Assembly: GCA_902826115.1 (NCBI GenBank)
Contig: CADEDO010000008.1
Location: 1-64,000 of the forward strand
DNA from: an uncultured Nitrosomonas sp.
GTDB taxonomy: Bacteria > Pseudomonadota > Gammaproteobacteria > Burkholderiales > Nitrosomonadaceae
Length of the DNA: 64,000 nt
Direction: 5' to 3'
Shown: piece by piece, positions 38,607 to 46,078 of the stretch
Position numbering within the stretch: position 1 is the first letter of the stretch
How the letters are laid out: every line of letters starts with the position of its first letter
Program-made: the position numbers and the translations under genes
The notes under the pieces: model-generated
Database searches by the model: none
What the model saw: only the letters and a program-made list of their open reading frames with translations
What the model was told of the DNA's origin: nothing

Positions 38607-38792
38607 CTATTTGTTCAGAATTAACTTGCCATTGCGTGTGCGCCGTAGTGAATATTGTTCACCTTTATGTAATATCAATATTACATCAGTATTCTTGAAC
38701 AAAATGTCACCATCAAGCTGTGTTATAAAATTTACTTTTTCAGATTGATGCAAATTTATTATTTCTGTTTTTGAAAAACTTAGGGTATCCAT
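38607..38792 (-). CDS. hemP: Hemin uptake protein HemP
   Basis: 61 residues ending YSLRRTRNGKLILNK, the hallmark C-terminus of HemP. HemP is a small cytoplasmic protein made under iron limitation; in Burkholderia and relatives it helps turn on haem-uptake genes. It is 165 bp upstream of bfr. A perfect Fur-type palindrome sits 19 bp before its start codon. No haem receptor gene is next to it here. Confidence 0.88.
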   Translation of the reverse strand: MDTLSFSKTEIINLHQSEKVNFITQLDGDILFKNTDVILILHKGEQYSLRRTRNGKLILNK

Positions 38793-38810
38793 AATTCAGG
38801 AAATATTTAG

Positions 38811-38827
38811 ATGAGAATGATTCTCAT
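38811..38827 (-). promoter_or_regulatory. Fur box upstream of hemP
   Basis: ATGAGAATGATTCTCAT is a 17-bp palindrome around a single central base pair, close to the classical Fur consensus (repeats of the NATWAT type). Its position directly before hemP fits iron repression of hemP, possibly of the following bfr and DUF2325 genes as well. Confidence 0.82.
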
Positions 38828-39149
38828 TATATTAATTTATTTTGTTAAATACAAGCTACTAACAAAGAATTATTCAGCTATGCATTTATTGTTGAATTTA
38901 AGGTGATGAATATTTCTTAAATCTGCAGAATCAGACTAAACTTTATTAAGAACGGAATTGTTATGTACCCATTAATTATTTGTGTAAGTCATTGATAAAT
39001 AGATGTGGCAGTTACAATTCTTAAGAATTAAGGATTCTTGCCCGATAAACAACGCTAGTTTTGTAAAGTCAGTGACCGTGTTTGGCTTTTTAGTATCATA
39101 GGATGATGATTAATGATTGCATTCACAATAAGGATTGAATTCTGAAATT

Positions 39150-40166
39150 ATGATTGAGCGGCGTAATTTTTATCGGATTCTCCATGTGCAACCCGATGCT
39201 TCGATGGCAGTGATTAAAGAAAACTACCGAGTATTGATGCAGAAACTTAAGCTGCATCCTGATTTGGGCGGCCCGGAATGGAGTGCAAGCTTGCTTAACA
39301 TTGCCTATAGCACACTCAAGGATCCAATTAAACGTGCTGCTTATGACCAGGAATTGTTAAAGCGCTACCATATAAGAATCCTCAGTCAGGGGGCATTGGG
39401 TATGTATTCGAATCCCGATGCAGAGAAGACCACTAATGATCGAGCTGATAGGAAACTGAATCAGCGTAACTACTACCGCATACTTCAGGTTCAACCGGAT
39501 TCTCCAATTGCAATGATTGCTGCAAGTTACCGTGCTTTAAAAAAAGATGTCTCACAAGATATCGCCTTGCTTGATGAAGCCTATCGAGTACTTTCGGATC
39601 CAGCGGCGCGCCAGCAGTACGATGTATTTTTCGCTAGCAAATTTTCTAACGCTAGTGAGGAATCTGCTCAAGAAAGCATTGATCCAACGGGTTGTGCAAT
39701 AGATGTTATAAATTCTTCCCAGGCGGTTGTGGAATGTTACCGGGCAGTGGTGACTGATTATTGCTCATTCTGTAAAACACCGTATGTGCCGCAGACGGGC
39801 GTGTATCAAAATGGGAATTGCCTGGAATGCGTGAGTCCGTTACCTATCCTTGAGCGTGCGGATATTGCATCAACACACCGTACGCTGATGAGGATCGATA
39901 TAAAAGGGGAATTCGTGTTTTATTCTTTTTGGCCGGGCAAGTCTTACCAAGGCATATTTCAGGATTTATCGCCCGCAGGAATACGATTCATGACCAATCA
40001 GAAAATTGATTTACATGACATCATCAAAATTGATGCGCCTAACCTTCAAGCAGTTGCACAAGTGACGCATAAACGTCCGGAAGGGAGTGGGATTTCTGCT
40101 GGCGTCCGTTTTTTAACTGTCAAATTCGATCAGCGTCACGGAAACTTCATTGCGGTACAGGCATAA
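39150..40166 (+). CDS. Double J-domain / PilZ fusion protein
   Basis: 338 residues from the ATG (MIERRNFYRIL); a TTG 15 bp earlier touches the AAGGA and is unlikely. First J-domain ~5-70 with an intact HPD (KLHPDLGG) and AYDQELLKRY; second J-like segment ~105-165 (NYYRILQVQPDSPIAM ... YRVLSDPAARQQYD) has lost the HPD loop. A CSFC ... CLEC pair (~205-230) looks like a zinc ribbon. The C-terminus is PilZ with RTLMR (RxxxR) and DLSPAG (D/NxSxxG), both c-di-GMP contact motifs. A c-di-GMP-responsive DnaK co-chaperone is suggested. No SD of good spacing is seen. Confidence 0.82.
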   Translation: MIERRNFYRILHVQPDASMAVIKENYRVLMQKLKLHPDLGGPEWSASLLNIAYSTLKDPIKRAAYDQELLKRYHIRILSQGALGMYSNPDAEKTTNDRADRKLNQRNYYRILQVQPDSPIAMIAASYRALKKDVSQDIALLDEAYRVLSDPAARQQYDVFFASKFSNASEESAQESIDPTGCAIDVINSSQAVVECYRAVVTDYCSFCKTPYVPQTGVYQNGNCLECVSPLPILERADIASTHRTLMRIDIKGEFVFYSFWPGKSYQGIFQDLSPAGIRFMTNQKIDLHDIIKIDAPNLQAVAQVTHKRPEGSGISAGVRFLTVKFDQRHGNFIAVQA

Positions 40167-40193
40167 GTTTGGCTGACTCAGGCCGGGCATTCT

Positions 40194-40238
40194 CGATTAA
40201 TTTGATGATTCTATCGATGAATCAGATTGAATTAATCG
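40194..40238. terminator. Bidirectional hairpin between convergent genes
   Basis: CGATTAATT is matched by AATTAATCG about 27 nt later, with partial pairing between (GATTC/GAATC), in the gap between the J/PilZ gene and the convergent MBL gene. It overlaps the last codons of the latter. AT-rich, so moderate. Confidence 0.45.
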
Positions 40239-41082
40239 GTATTTTAAAATAGGCAACGCCATTTTCTTCGCTCGGCGGAAATTTTCCCGCCCTGATATTG
40301 ACCTGAATAGATGGCAGCAGCAAAGCTGGCATTTCTAGGGTCGCATCTCGTCGATTACGCATCGTCACAAATACATTTTCACTGATACCTTCATGGACGT
40401 GAATATTATGGACACGCTGCTGTGCAACACTGCTTTCCCACTGTGCCGGGCGGGTAGGGGGCGGATAATCATGGCACATCAATAGCCGTGTTTCTGGTGG
40501 AAAAGCCAGTAATTTCTGAATAGATCTAAATAACTGATGTGCATCTCCACCGGGAAAGTCAGCGCGGGCAGTGCCAATATCTGGCATGAAAAGCGTGTCC
40601 CCCACAAAAATGGCATCATCAAATTGATAAGCCCTATCGGCAGGTGTGTGACCTGATACCGAAATAGCTTTGGCGGTTAATTTGCCAACATAAAATAGCT
40701 CATTGTCAGCAAATAAGTGGTCAAATTGATGGCCATCTGGAATAAATTCCTGACCTAAATTAAAGATCTTCTTAAAGGTTGCTTGAACAATGAGAACTTC
40801 ATTGCCCACAGCCGTTTTTCCACCCAATTGATTTTTAAGATAATCAGCAGATGACAGATGATCTGCATGCACATGCGTTTCCAGTATCCAGACAACAGAT
40901 AATTGCTGTTGGCGAATAAATTCAATGATGCGATCGGCTGAGTGAGTACTTGTGCGGCTAGATTTGGGGTCGTAGTCCAAGACCGGATCAATAATGGCGC
41001 AACTTCCATTGGGTTCATCGAAAACTACATAACTGATTGTCCAGGTTGCTGAGTCAAAGAATGCTTTGATATGGAGTGTCAT
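40222..41082 (-). CDS. Metallo-beta-lactamase fold hydrolase, persulfide dioxygenase-like
   Basis: 286 residues. Metal motifs: ETHVHADHLSSADYL (HxHxDH), SGHTPADRAYQ and VGDTLFMPDIGTARADFPGGDA, then LLMCHDYPP. A single mononuclear iron site as in ETHE1/Blh enzymes is expected; those oxidise glutathione persulfide to sulfite. The GTARADFPGG segment is the usual mark of the BigR-associated Blh branch. In other bacteria Blh fuses this domain to DUF442; here the DUF442 protein is separate at 45.4 kb. The next plus-strand ArsR gene at 44.1 kb may be its regulator. Confidence 0.83.
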   Translation of the reverse strand: MTLHIKAFFDSATWTISYVVFDEPNGSCAIIDPVLDYDPKSSRTSTHSADRIIEFIRQQQLSVVWILETHVHADHLSSADYLKNQLGGKTAVGNEVLIVQATFKKIFNLGQEFIPDGHQFDHLFADNELFYVGKLTAKAISVSGHTPADRAYQFDDAIFVGDTLFMPDIGTARADFPGGDAHQLFRSIQKLLAFPPETRLLMCHDYPPPTRPAQWESSVAQQRVHNIHVHEGISENVFVTMRNRRDATLEMPALLLPSIQVNIRAGKFPPSEENGVAYFKIPINSI

Positions 41083-41317
41083 TTTATTGATTGATTAACC
41101 TAAGTTACCTATGAGCGTGCAATTATGGAAATCAATGTTGATTAGATACAATGTGCACACGATCTGCTGTTTATCTCTTTACTTTATTGAGAACAGGCAC
41201 AACAGCTTTGCTCTTGTGCGCGGTAGTACACAGACTGGCTATGCCAGATTGTGATGACGGAGTTGAAGCTTGAAGTGGCCCTCTGGCCTGAACAACCTGA
41301 GAGAAAATTAAGCTCTG

Positions 41318-41535
41318 TCATGTGATGGTATCAAGCTCAGGCGGTTTGTTGATGTGATTTTTTTGATAATACACTTCATCGGGTATTTGATAGTTGAGTC
41401 TCTGGTGAAAGGTGAAAGCGTTCTTTATTGTACCAATTAAACCAGCGAGTTAAGCTGATTCTGACCTCTTCTAAGGTGTGAGTATGGCAAGTGCTGAGCG
41501 CATCAAGGAAAAATATCAGTTGTGGTATAGCACCT
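41318..41535 (-). pseudogene. IS3-family transposase (OrfB) C-terminal remnant
   Basis: The minus strand encodes LEEVRISLTRWFNWYNKERF in one frame, then, after a frame change, HQRLNYQIPDEVYYQKNHI and PPELDTIT followed by a stop: the usual C-terminus of an IS3-family integrase-type transposase. The frame break is explained by a 7-bp tandem duplication (GGTGAAA twice, 41404-41417). The rest of the element, its catalytic core and one end are missing. It sits in the 535-bp gap between the MBL gene and kup; I see no gene in the rest of that gap. Confidence 0.75.
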
Positions 41536-41617
41536 AGGAACGAAGAATTTTGGAATTGCTAGATGAGACTTGCTGGTGATGGTGGAGCTAGCAATAAATT
41601 CAATGCATTTTGTCGGA

Positions 41618-43531
41618 TTAGATTTCAATCCTTGTACCCAATTCAAGGACACGATTAGCCGGTAATTTAAAGTACTCGGCCGCATTGCTGGCATTTCTAG
41701 CCATCGTAGCAAATATCCGCTCCTGCCACTGCGTCATGCCACCACTAGGACTTGGCACAACAATTTCACGACTCAGAAAATAAGATGTTTTTAGTGGCTC
41801 GAACTCAAGCCCATGTTGCTTACACATTTCCAACGCAACCGGTAAGTCTGGTTCGTCCTTAAAGCCATATTTAACAGTAATTTGATAACAATTTCCTATT
41901 AGCGGTTTTATAGATACTCGCTCCTCTTTCAGAACTCTGGGAGTTTCCAGGTAATCTACAGTCAAGAACACTATACATGCATGCAAGACTTGGTTATGCG
42001 CGAGATTATGCAATAACGCATGCGGTACACCATTCACATTAGATGTTAGAAAAATAGCTGTTCCAGAAACACGTGCCGGTGGGTGTGCTAGCAGTGACTC
42101 CAAGAATGGTTCAAGAGGAATATCATCTGAACGCAAACGCTCCAGTAAAATTTCACGTCCGCGATTCCAAGTAATCATTACAAAAAAGATGATCGCGCCA
42201 ATGACTAAGGGAAACCACCCACCTTGGAAGACTTTTAATATCGTTGCAGCAAAGAATGTGGCATCAATGATCAAGAAAAAGCCGGTTGTTAGTATGCCCA
42301 CAATCAGAGGGTACTTCCAGGCGAAACGAAGTACGAAAAAAGTCAGTATAGTTTCAATCACCATTGTAGCTGTCACTGCTACGCCATATGCTGATGCAAG
42401 ACTAGATGATGAACCGAATCCCACTACAGCCATGATCACTGCTGCCAGCAGAATCCAATTGACGAATGGAATATATATTTGGCCAATCTTTTGGTCTGAG
42501 GTGTGCCTGATCTGCATGCGCGGCAAGAATCCTAGTTGAATGGCTTGTCTGGTTACTGAGAAAACCCCAGAGATCACCGCTTGCGATGCGATGACAGTGG
42601 CTGCCGTAGCCAGCGCTACTGCTGGATAAAGCGCCCACGATGGGAACAACAAAAAGAAAGGATTGGAAATGGCCGATGGATCGGTAAGTAGCAGCGCACC
42701 TTGTCCTAGATAGTTCAATATGAGCGCAGGAAGAACGCAACCATACCAAGCCAGGCGAATTGGTTTTATCCCAAAGTGCCCCATGTCGGCATAAAGTGCC
42801 TCGCCGCCTGTCACTGCCAGTACTACGGCGCCAAACGCAATAAACGCAAGTAATCCATTGTCCAGACAAAAACTAACAGCAAACAACGGATTAAGAGCTT
42901 GCAAAATCTCTGGCGCCGCAGCAATGTTCATCAGACCGAAAAACCCCAGTGTAATGAACCATATCAGCGTTATCGGTCCGAACATTGCACCAATTCCACC
43001 CGTACCACGTTGCTGGATCAGGAAAAGTGAAATCAAGACAATGAGCGTGATCGGAAGTACATAGGGCTGGAGCAGCGGGGTTGCTACCTCTAACCCTTCC
43101 ACCGCACTCAACACGGATATGGCAGGAGTAATTACGCCATCCCCATAGAATAGCGCTGCACCAAATGCGCCGATCATAAAAAGAATACGATGTAAGTGAT
43201 GACGATTAAGGATTGATGAGCTGGCAAGCGACAGCAATGCCATGATGCCACCTTCTCCATGATTGTCTGCTCGCAGAATCAATGTGATGTACTTAACCGT
43301 TACTACCATCATGATCGCCCAGAAAATGAGCGAAATAATACCAATGATATTGTTATCGCTGATAACAAGCCCATGAGCAGGATCAAAAACGGTTTTCATG
43401 ACATACAAAGGACTTGTGCCGATGTCCCCATACACAACACCCAGTGCAGCGAGGCTTAATACACCGAGAGATTCATTCTTGACGGTGCTTTTGAGTTTAT
43501 TGCTTGTGCTGGACATAAGGGGTACATGCAA
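41618..43531 (-). CDS. kup: KUP-type potassium uptake protein
   Basis: 637 residues. Start region [18 protein letters not shown] is the KUP signature; further [35 protein letters not shown]-type sequence ([16 protein letters not shown]), [14 protein letters not shown] and about twelve helices up to residue ~445, then a soluble C-terminal domain. Moves K+ with H+ into the cell. Two starts, 43531 and 43516, are possible; neither has a good SD. The gene's 3' end lies next to the IS3 remnant. Confidence 0.93.
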   Translation of the reverse strand: [637 protein letters not shown]

Positions 43532-44032
43532 AAATGTTTATTCTACTTCTAGTTAGAAGGGAGAAAAATGAAAGGACCATCGATATGTGCGCCTTCAATG
43601 GAACTCAATGTTCTATAGAATATGAACATGAACGAAGAATAACAATAGATGGTTATCAAAAAACTTGGCAGCTTTCGCCACATTTGCGCCTAACTATAGC
43701 AGAAATGCCATCGCTTGAGATTGTGTGACATTGATTTTATACTTGGCAAGCATTGTAAGCAATTGATATATAAATTTTTATAATTTATATCCACGTTTCG
43801 TAATCAGTTAGTTAAAACACCCGTTAATTAGAGCTGCAGTTACTTGTTTGTTGTCATTTAATCAAGTTGATCAAGTATCGTGAGTCAATTATATCGAATA
43901 AGGCGCAGTTAAGATCAGCCGGTTTTAGTGTTGATTCCAACAGATGGTGCGCAAGCCCTTATTAAGTTTTGAAATTGCAGATAGATTGCATACAAATGGA
44001 TGAAAATAAATTAGAATTTGAGTCGTTGCCAA
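43532..44032. other. Gene-free region between kup and the ArsR-type regulator
   Basis: About 500 bp holding the divergent promoters of kup and the regulator. An open frame of 64 codons at 43534-43728 has no SD or recognisable product and I do not call it. An AT-only dyad (ATATAAATT/AATTTATAT, 43768-43790) is visible; nothing else. Confidence 0.5.
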
Positions 44033-44054
44033 TTTAACATTATCTAATGTCAAA
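44033..44054 (+). promoter_or_regulatory. Palindromic operator candidate before the ArsR-type regulator
   Basis: TTTAACATTA and TAATGTCAAA form a 10+2+10 near-perfect palindrome (one mismatch) ending 9 bp before the regulator's start codon. Self-binding at such a place is usual for ArsR-family repressors. I do not see an exact second copy before the permease, dioxygenase-like or DUF442 genes. Confidence 0.55.
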
Positions 44055-44063
44055 TAATCATAA

Positions 44064-44393
44064 ATGATGAAAACTGAATCAGTACTACACGATATTGCAG
44101 TATTGCGGTCATCCGCCTCTGATGCTTGTGCTTTGCTGAAAATACTGGCAAATGAGGATAGATTGCTTATTTTATGTGAACTTAGTCAAGGTACCCGCAA
44201 TGTGGGGGAATTGGAAGAATTGGTGGGTATTCACCAACCTACGCTTTCCCAACAGTTAACCGTATTGCGCGAGGAAAATCTGGTGGCAACAGAACGAAGA
44301 GGTAAATATATCTACTACAGTTTGGCGAGCCCGCAAGCCATTAAGATTATGGAAACTTTATTTAAAATTTATTGTGCAGAACGTGTCTTCTAA
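44064..44393 (+). CDS. ArsR-family regulator, BigR/SqrR-like
   Basis: 109 residues. Winged helix: LLKILANEDRLLILCEL, NVGELEELVGIHQPTLSQQLTVLREENLV and RRGKYIYYSL. Cys in ILCEL (~38) and in KIYCAERVF (~104) occupy the places of the two redox Cys of BigR/SqrR that form a disulfide or tetrasulfide bridge in the presence of persulfides; no arsenic-type CVC motif is seen. Followed by a TauE/SafE permease gene and, nearby, DUF442 and MBL genes, the usual BigR regulon. Start may be either of two adjacent ATGs. Confidence 0.85.
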   Translation: MMKTESVLHDIAVLRSSASDACALLKILANEDRLLILCELSQGTRNVGELEELVGIHQPTLSQQLTVLREENLVATERRGKYIYYSLASPQAIKIMETLFKIYCAERVF

Positions 44394-44547
44394 TGAGAAA
44401 AAGCTAACATTCATGTCTATTGATACGGCAAAACTCAATTTCGAGGATGAGTGATCAATATTCATTGAGGCAAGTGATTATGAATTTATTAATGATCGTC
44501 TCCTGAATGATGCAGGCGGCGCAATCCAATGAAATCAAGTTGAGTTC

Positions 44548-45384
44548 GTGGAAATCCTGTTAATCAGTATCCTGCTCGGCTTTATAACAGGCCTGGTTCT
44601 GGCATTAACGGGTGCTGGCGGTACAGTGATCGCCATTCCCTTATTGATGTTTGGATTGCATCTGGTCATTGCTGAAGCTGCTCCCATAGCTTTATTAGCC
44701 ATATGTTTGTCGTCAGCTGCAGGGGCTATGTATGCACATAAGCAAGGAAAAGTCCGTTATCGGGCAGCGGGATTTCTTGCCATGACCGGCATCATGACTG
44801 CGCCTGTTGGGATATGGCTGGCGCACAAGTTGCCGAATGCGCCTGTAACGATATTATTTGCATTGATATTGTTCTATATCGCTTTGGACATGTGGTATCA
44901 GAGTAAAAAACAGCAAGATGAAAAAGCAATATCAGTGTCAGATTGTCAATCCGAAGCTTCTGCCATTCCCTGCCGGCTTGAGTATAAACAGGGCCGCTTG
45001 ATTTGGACTTGGCCCTGCGCTCGTGCACTCGCATTTTCCGGTATTTTGGTTGGTTTCCTATCTGGATTGCTGGGCGTGGGGGGCGGATTTGTCATTGTGC
45101 CAGCGCTGAAAAAAGCCACCAATCTGCCCATGGAATCTATTCTGGCTACTTCATTAGCGGTGATTGCACTGATCTCTGCCACCGGAGTAACTTATGCAAT
45201 TCTTATCGATGGAATGAACTGGTCCATTACATTGCCTTTTGTTACTGGCGCCCTGATCGGCATGCTGATCGGGCGCACGGTTGCCAGTCATCTGGCCGGG
45301 CCAAGACTACAGCAAGGATTTGCTGTAGTGGCTATGGCTGTATCGGTGGGAATGGTGATTCGATTATGCTTAATGACCGATTAA
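44548..45384 (+). CDS. TauE/SafE family sulfite/organosulfur exporter
   Basis: 278 residues from a GTG start without clear SD. Two repeats of four membrane helices: ISILLGFITGLVLALTGAGGTVIAIPLL and later GILVGFLSGLLGVGGGFVIVPAL, each with the G-G-G motif of the family, separated by a soluble loop ~115-150. In BigR systems this permease is thought to export sulfite or related sulfur anions. It follows the regulator by ~150 bp on the same strand. Confidence 0.87.
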   Translation: MEILLISILLGFITGLVLALTGAGGTVIAIPLLMFGLHLVIAEAAPIALLAICLSSAAGAMYAHKQGKVRYRAAGFLAMTGIMTAPVGIWLAHKLPNAPVTILFALILFYIALDMWYQSKKQQDEKAISVSDCQSEASAIPCRLEYKQGRLIWTWPCARALAFSGILVGFLSGLLGVGGGFVIVPALKKATNLPMESILATSLAVIALISATGVTYAILIDGMNWSITLPFVTGALIGMLIGRTVASHLAGPRLQQGFAVVAMAVSVGMVIRLCLMTD

Positions 45385-45422
45385 TTGCAAAAGAAAGTTG
45401 CTGGCGGCCCAACGTGAAAAGT

Positions 45423-45935
45423 TTAATTTAAGAAAGAAGCGCGTACTTTCTCTTCCATCGGTGGGCGCATGCCTGCTTTGCGACCTGCTGCCAGGGCTAC
45501 TTCCGGATCGACTCCTTTTCTAATTTGATAGCTTGCCCACATGGCACCGGCCCGGTTGCCTGAACCGCAATGAATAAGTACGGGAGTTTCCGCATTTTCA
45601 ATGGCTTTGGTGAAAGCAGCCAGTTGCTCTTCACTAATGCCAGCGACGGTCATTGGCACGTTGATGTAATTCATGCCAGCAAGATCTACCAGTGCTTTTT
45701 CATCTGCAGTTCCCTCTGTTGAGGTGCGTAAGTCAATGACTGTTTTAAAGCCATGCGCTGCGAGGGCCTGTACGCCGCCATCGCTGATCAGACCGGATAT
45801 TGCGATTTGTTCCGTAGCACGACTATAGTTCTGAACGGGAATAATTTGATGGGCAAACGGGACACGGTCAGCAGCCTGCAATGCACTTGCAAACAAAGTG
45901 ATTGATAATGTCATCAAAGTGATAAAGTATTTCAT
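45423..45935 (-). CDS. Periplasmic DUF442 (BLH phosphatase/rhodanese-like) protein
   Basis: 170 residues from the ATG with GAGG about 8 nt before it. Signal peptide MKYFITLMTLSITLFASALQA. Then SGLISDGGVQALAAHGFKTVIDLR and the active loop LIHCGSGNRAGAMWA, a C-x4-R loop like that of rhodaneses. DUF442 is the N-terminal half of Blh in Xylella and Agrobacterium; here it is free and exported. It may handle sulfane sulfur in the periplasm. Convergent with the permease gene. Confidence 0.82.
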   Translation of the reverse strand: MKYFITLMTLSITLFASALQAADRVPFAHQIIPVQNYSRATEQIAISGLISDGGVQALAAHGFKTVIDLRTSTEGTADEKALVDLAGMNYINVPMTVAGISEEQLAAFTKAIENAETPVLIHCGSGNRAGAMWASYQIRKGVDPEVALAAGRKAGMRPPMEEKVRASFLN

Positions 45936-46078
45936 ATAAACCTCATTGCTGTATTTGGGAAAAAATGAATGATATCCATTGTAGCTGTAGTGAATAATTA
46001 AATACAAATTATTCCTATCGAATCCAGTCTATACGAGAAACGCACTGCAATCAGCAATTCCATCGAAAGGAAATATTG

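Noticed and set aside
43534-43728. 64-codon open frame upstream of the ArsR-type regulator
   Set aside because: No Shine-Dalgarno, no recognisable domain, and it lies in a promoter-rich gap; more likely chance.
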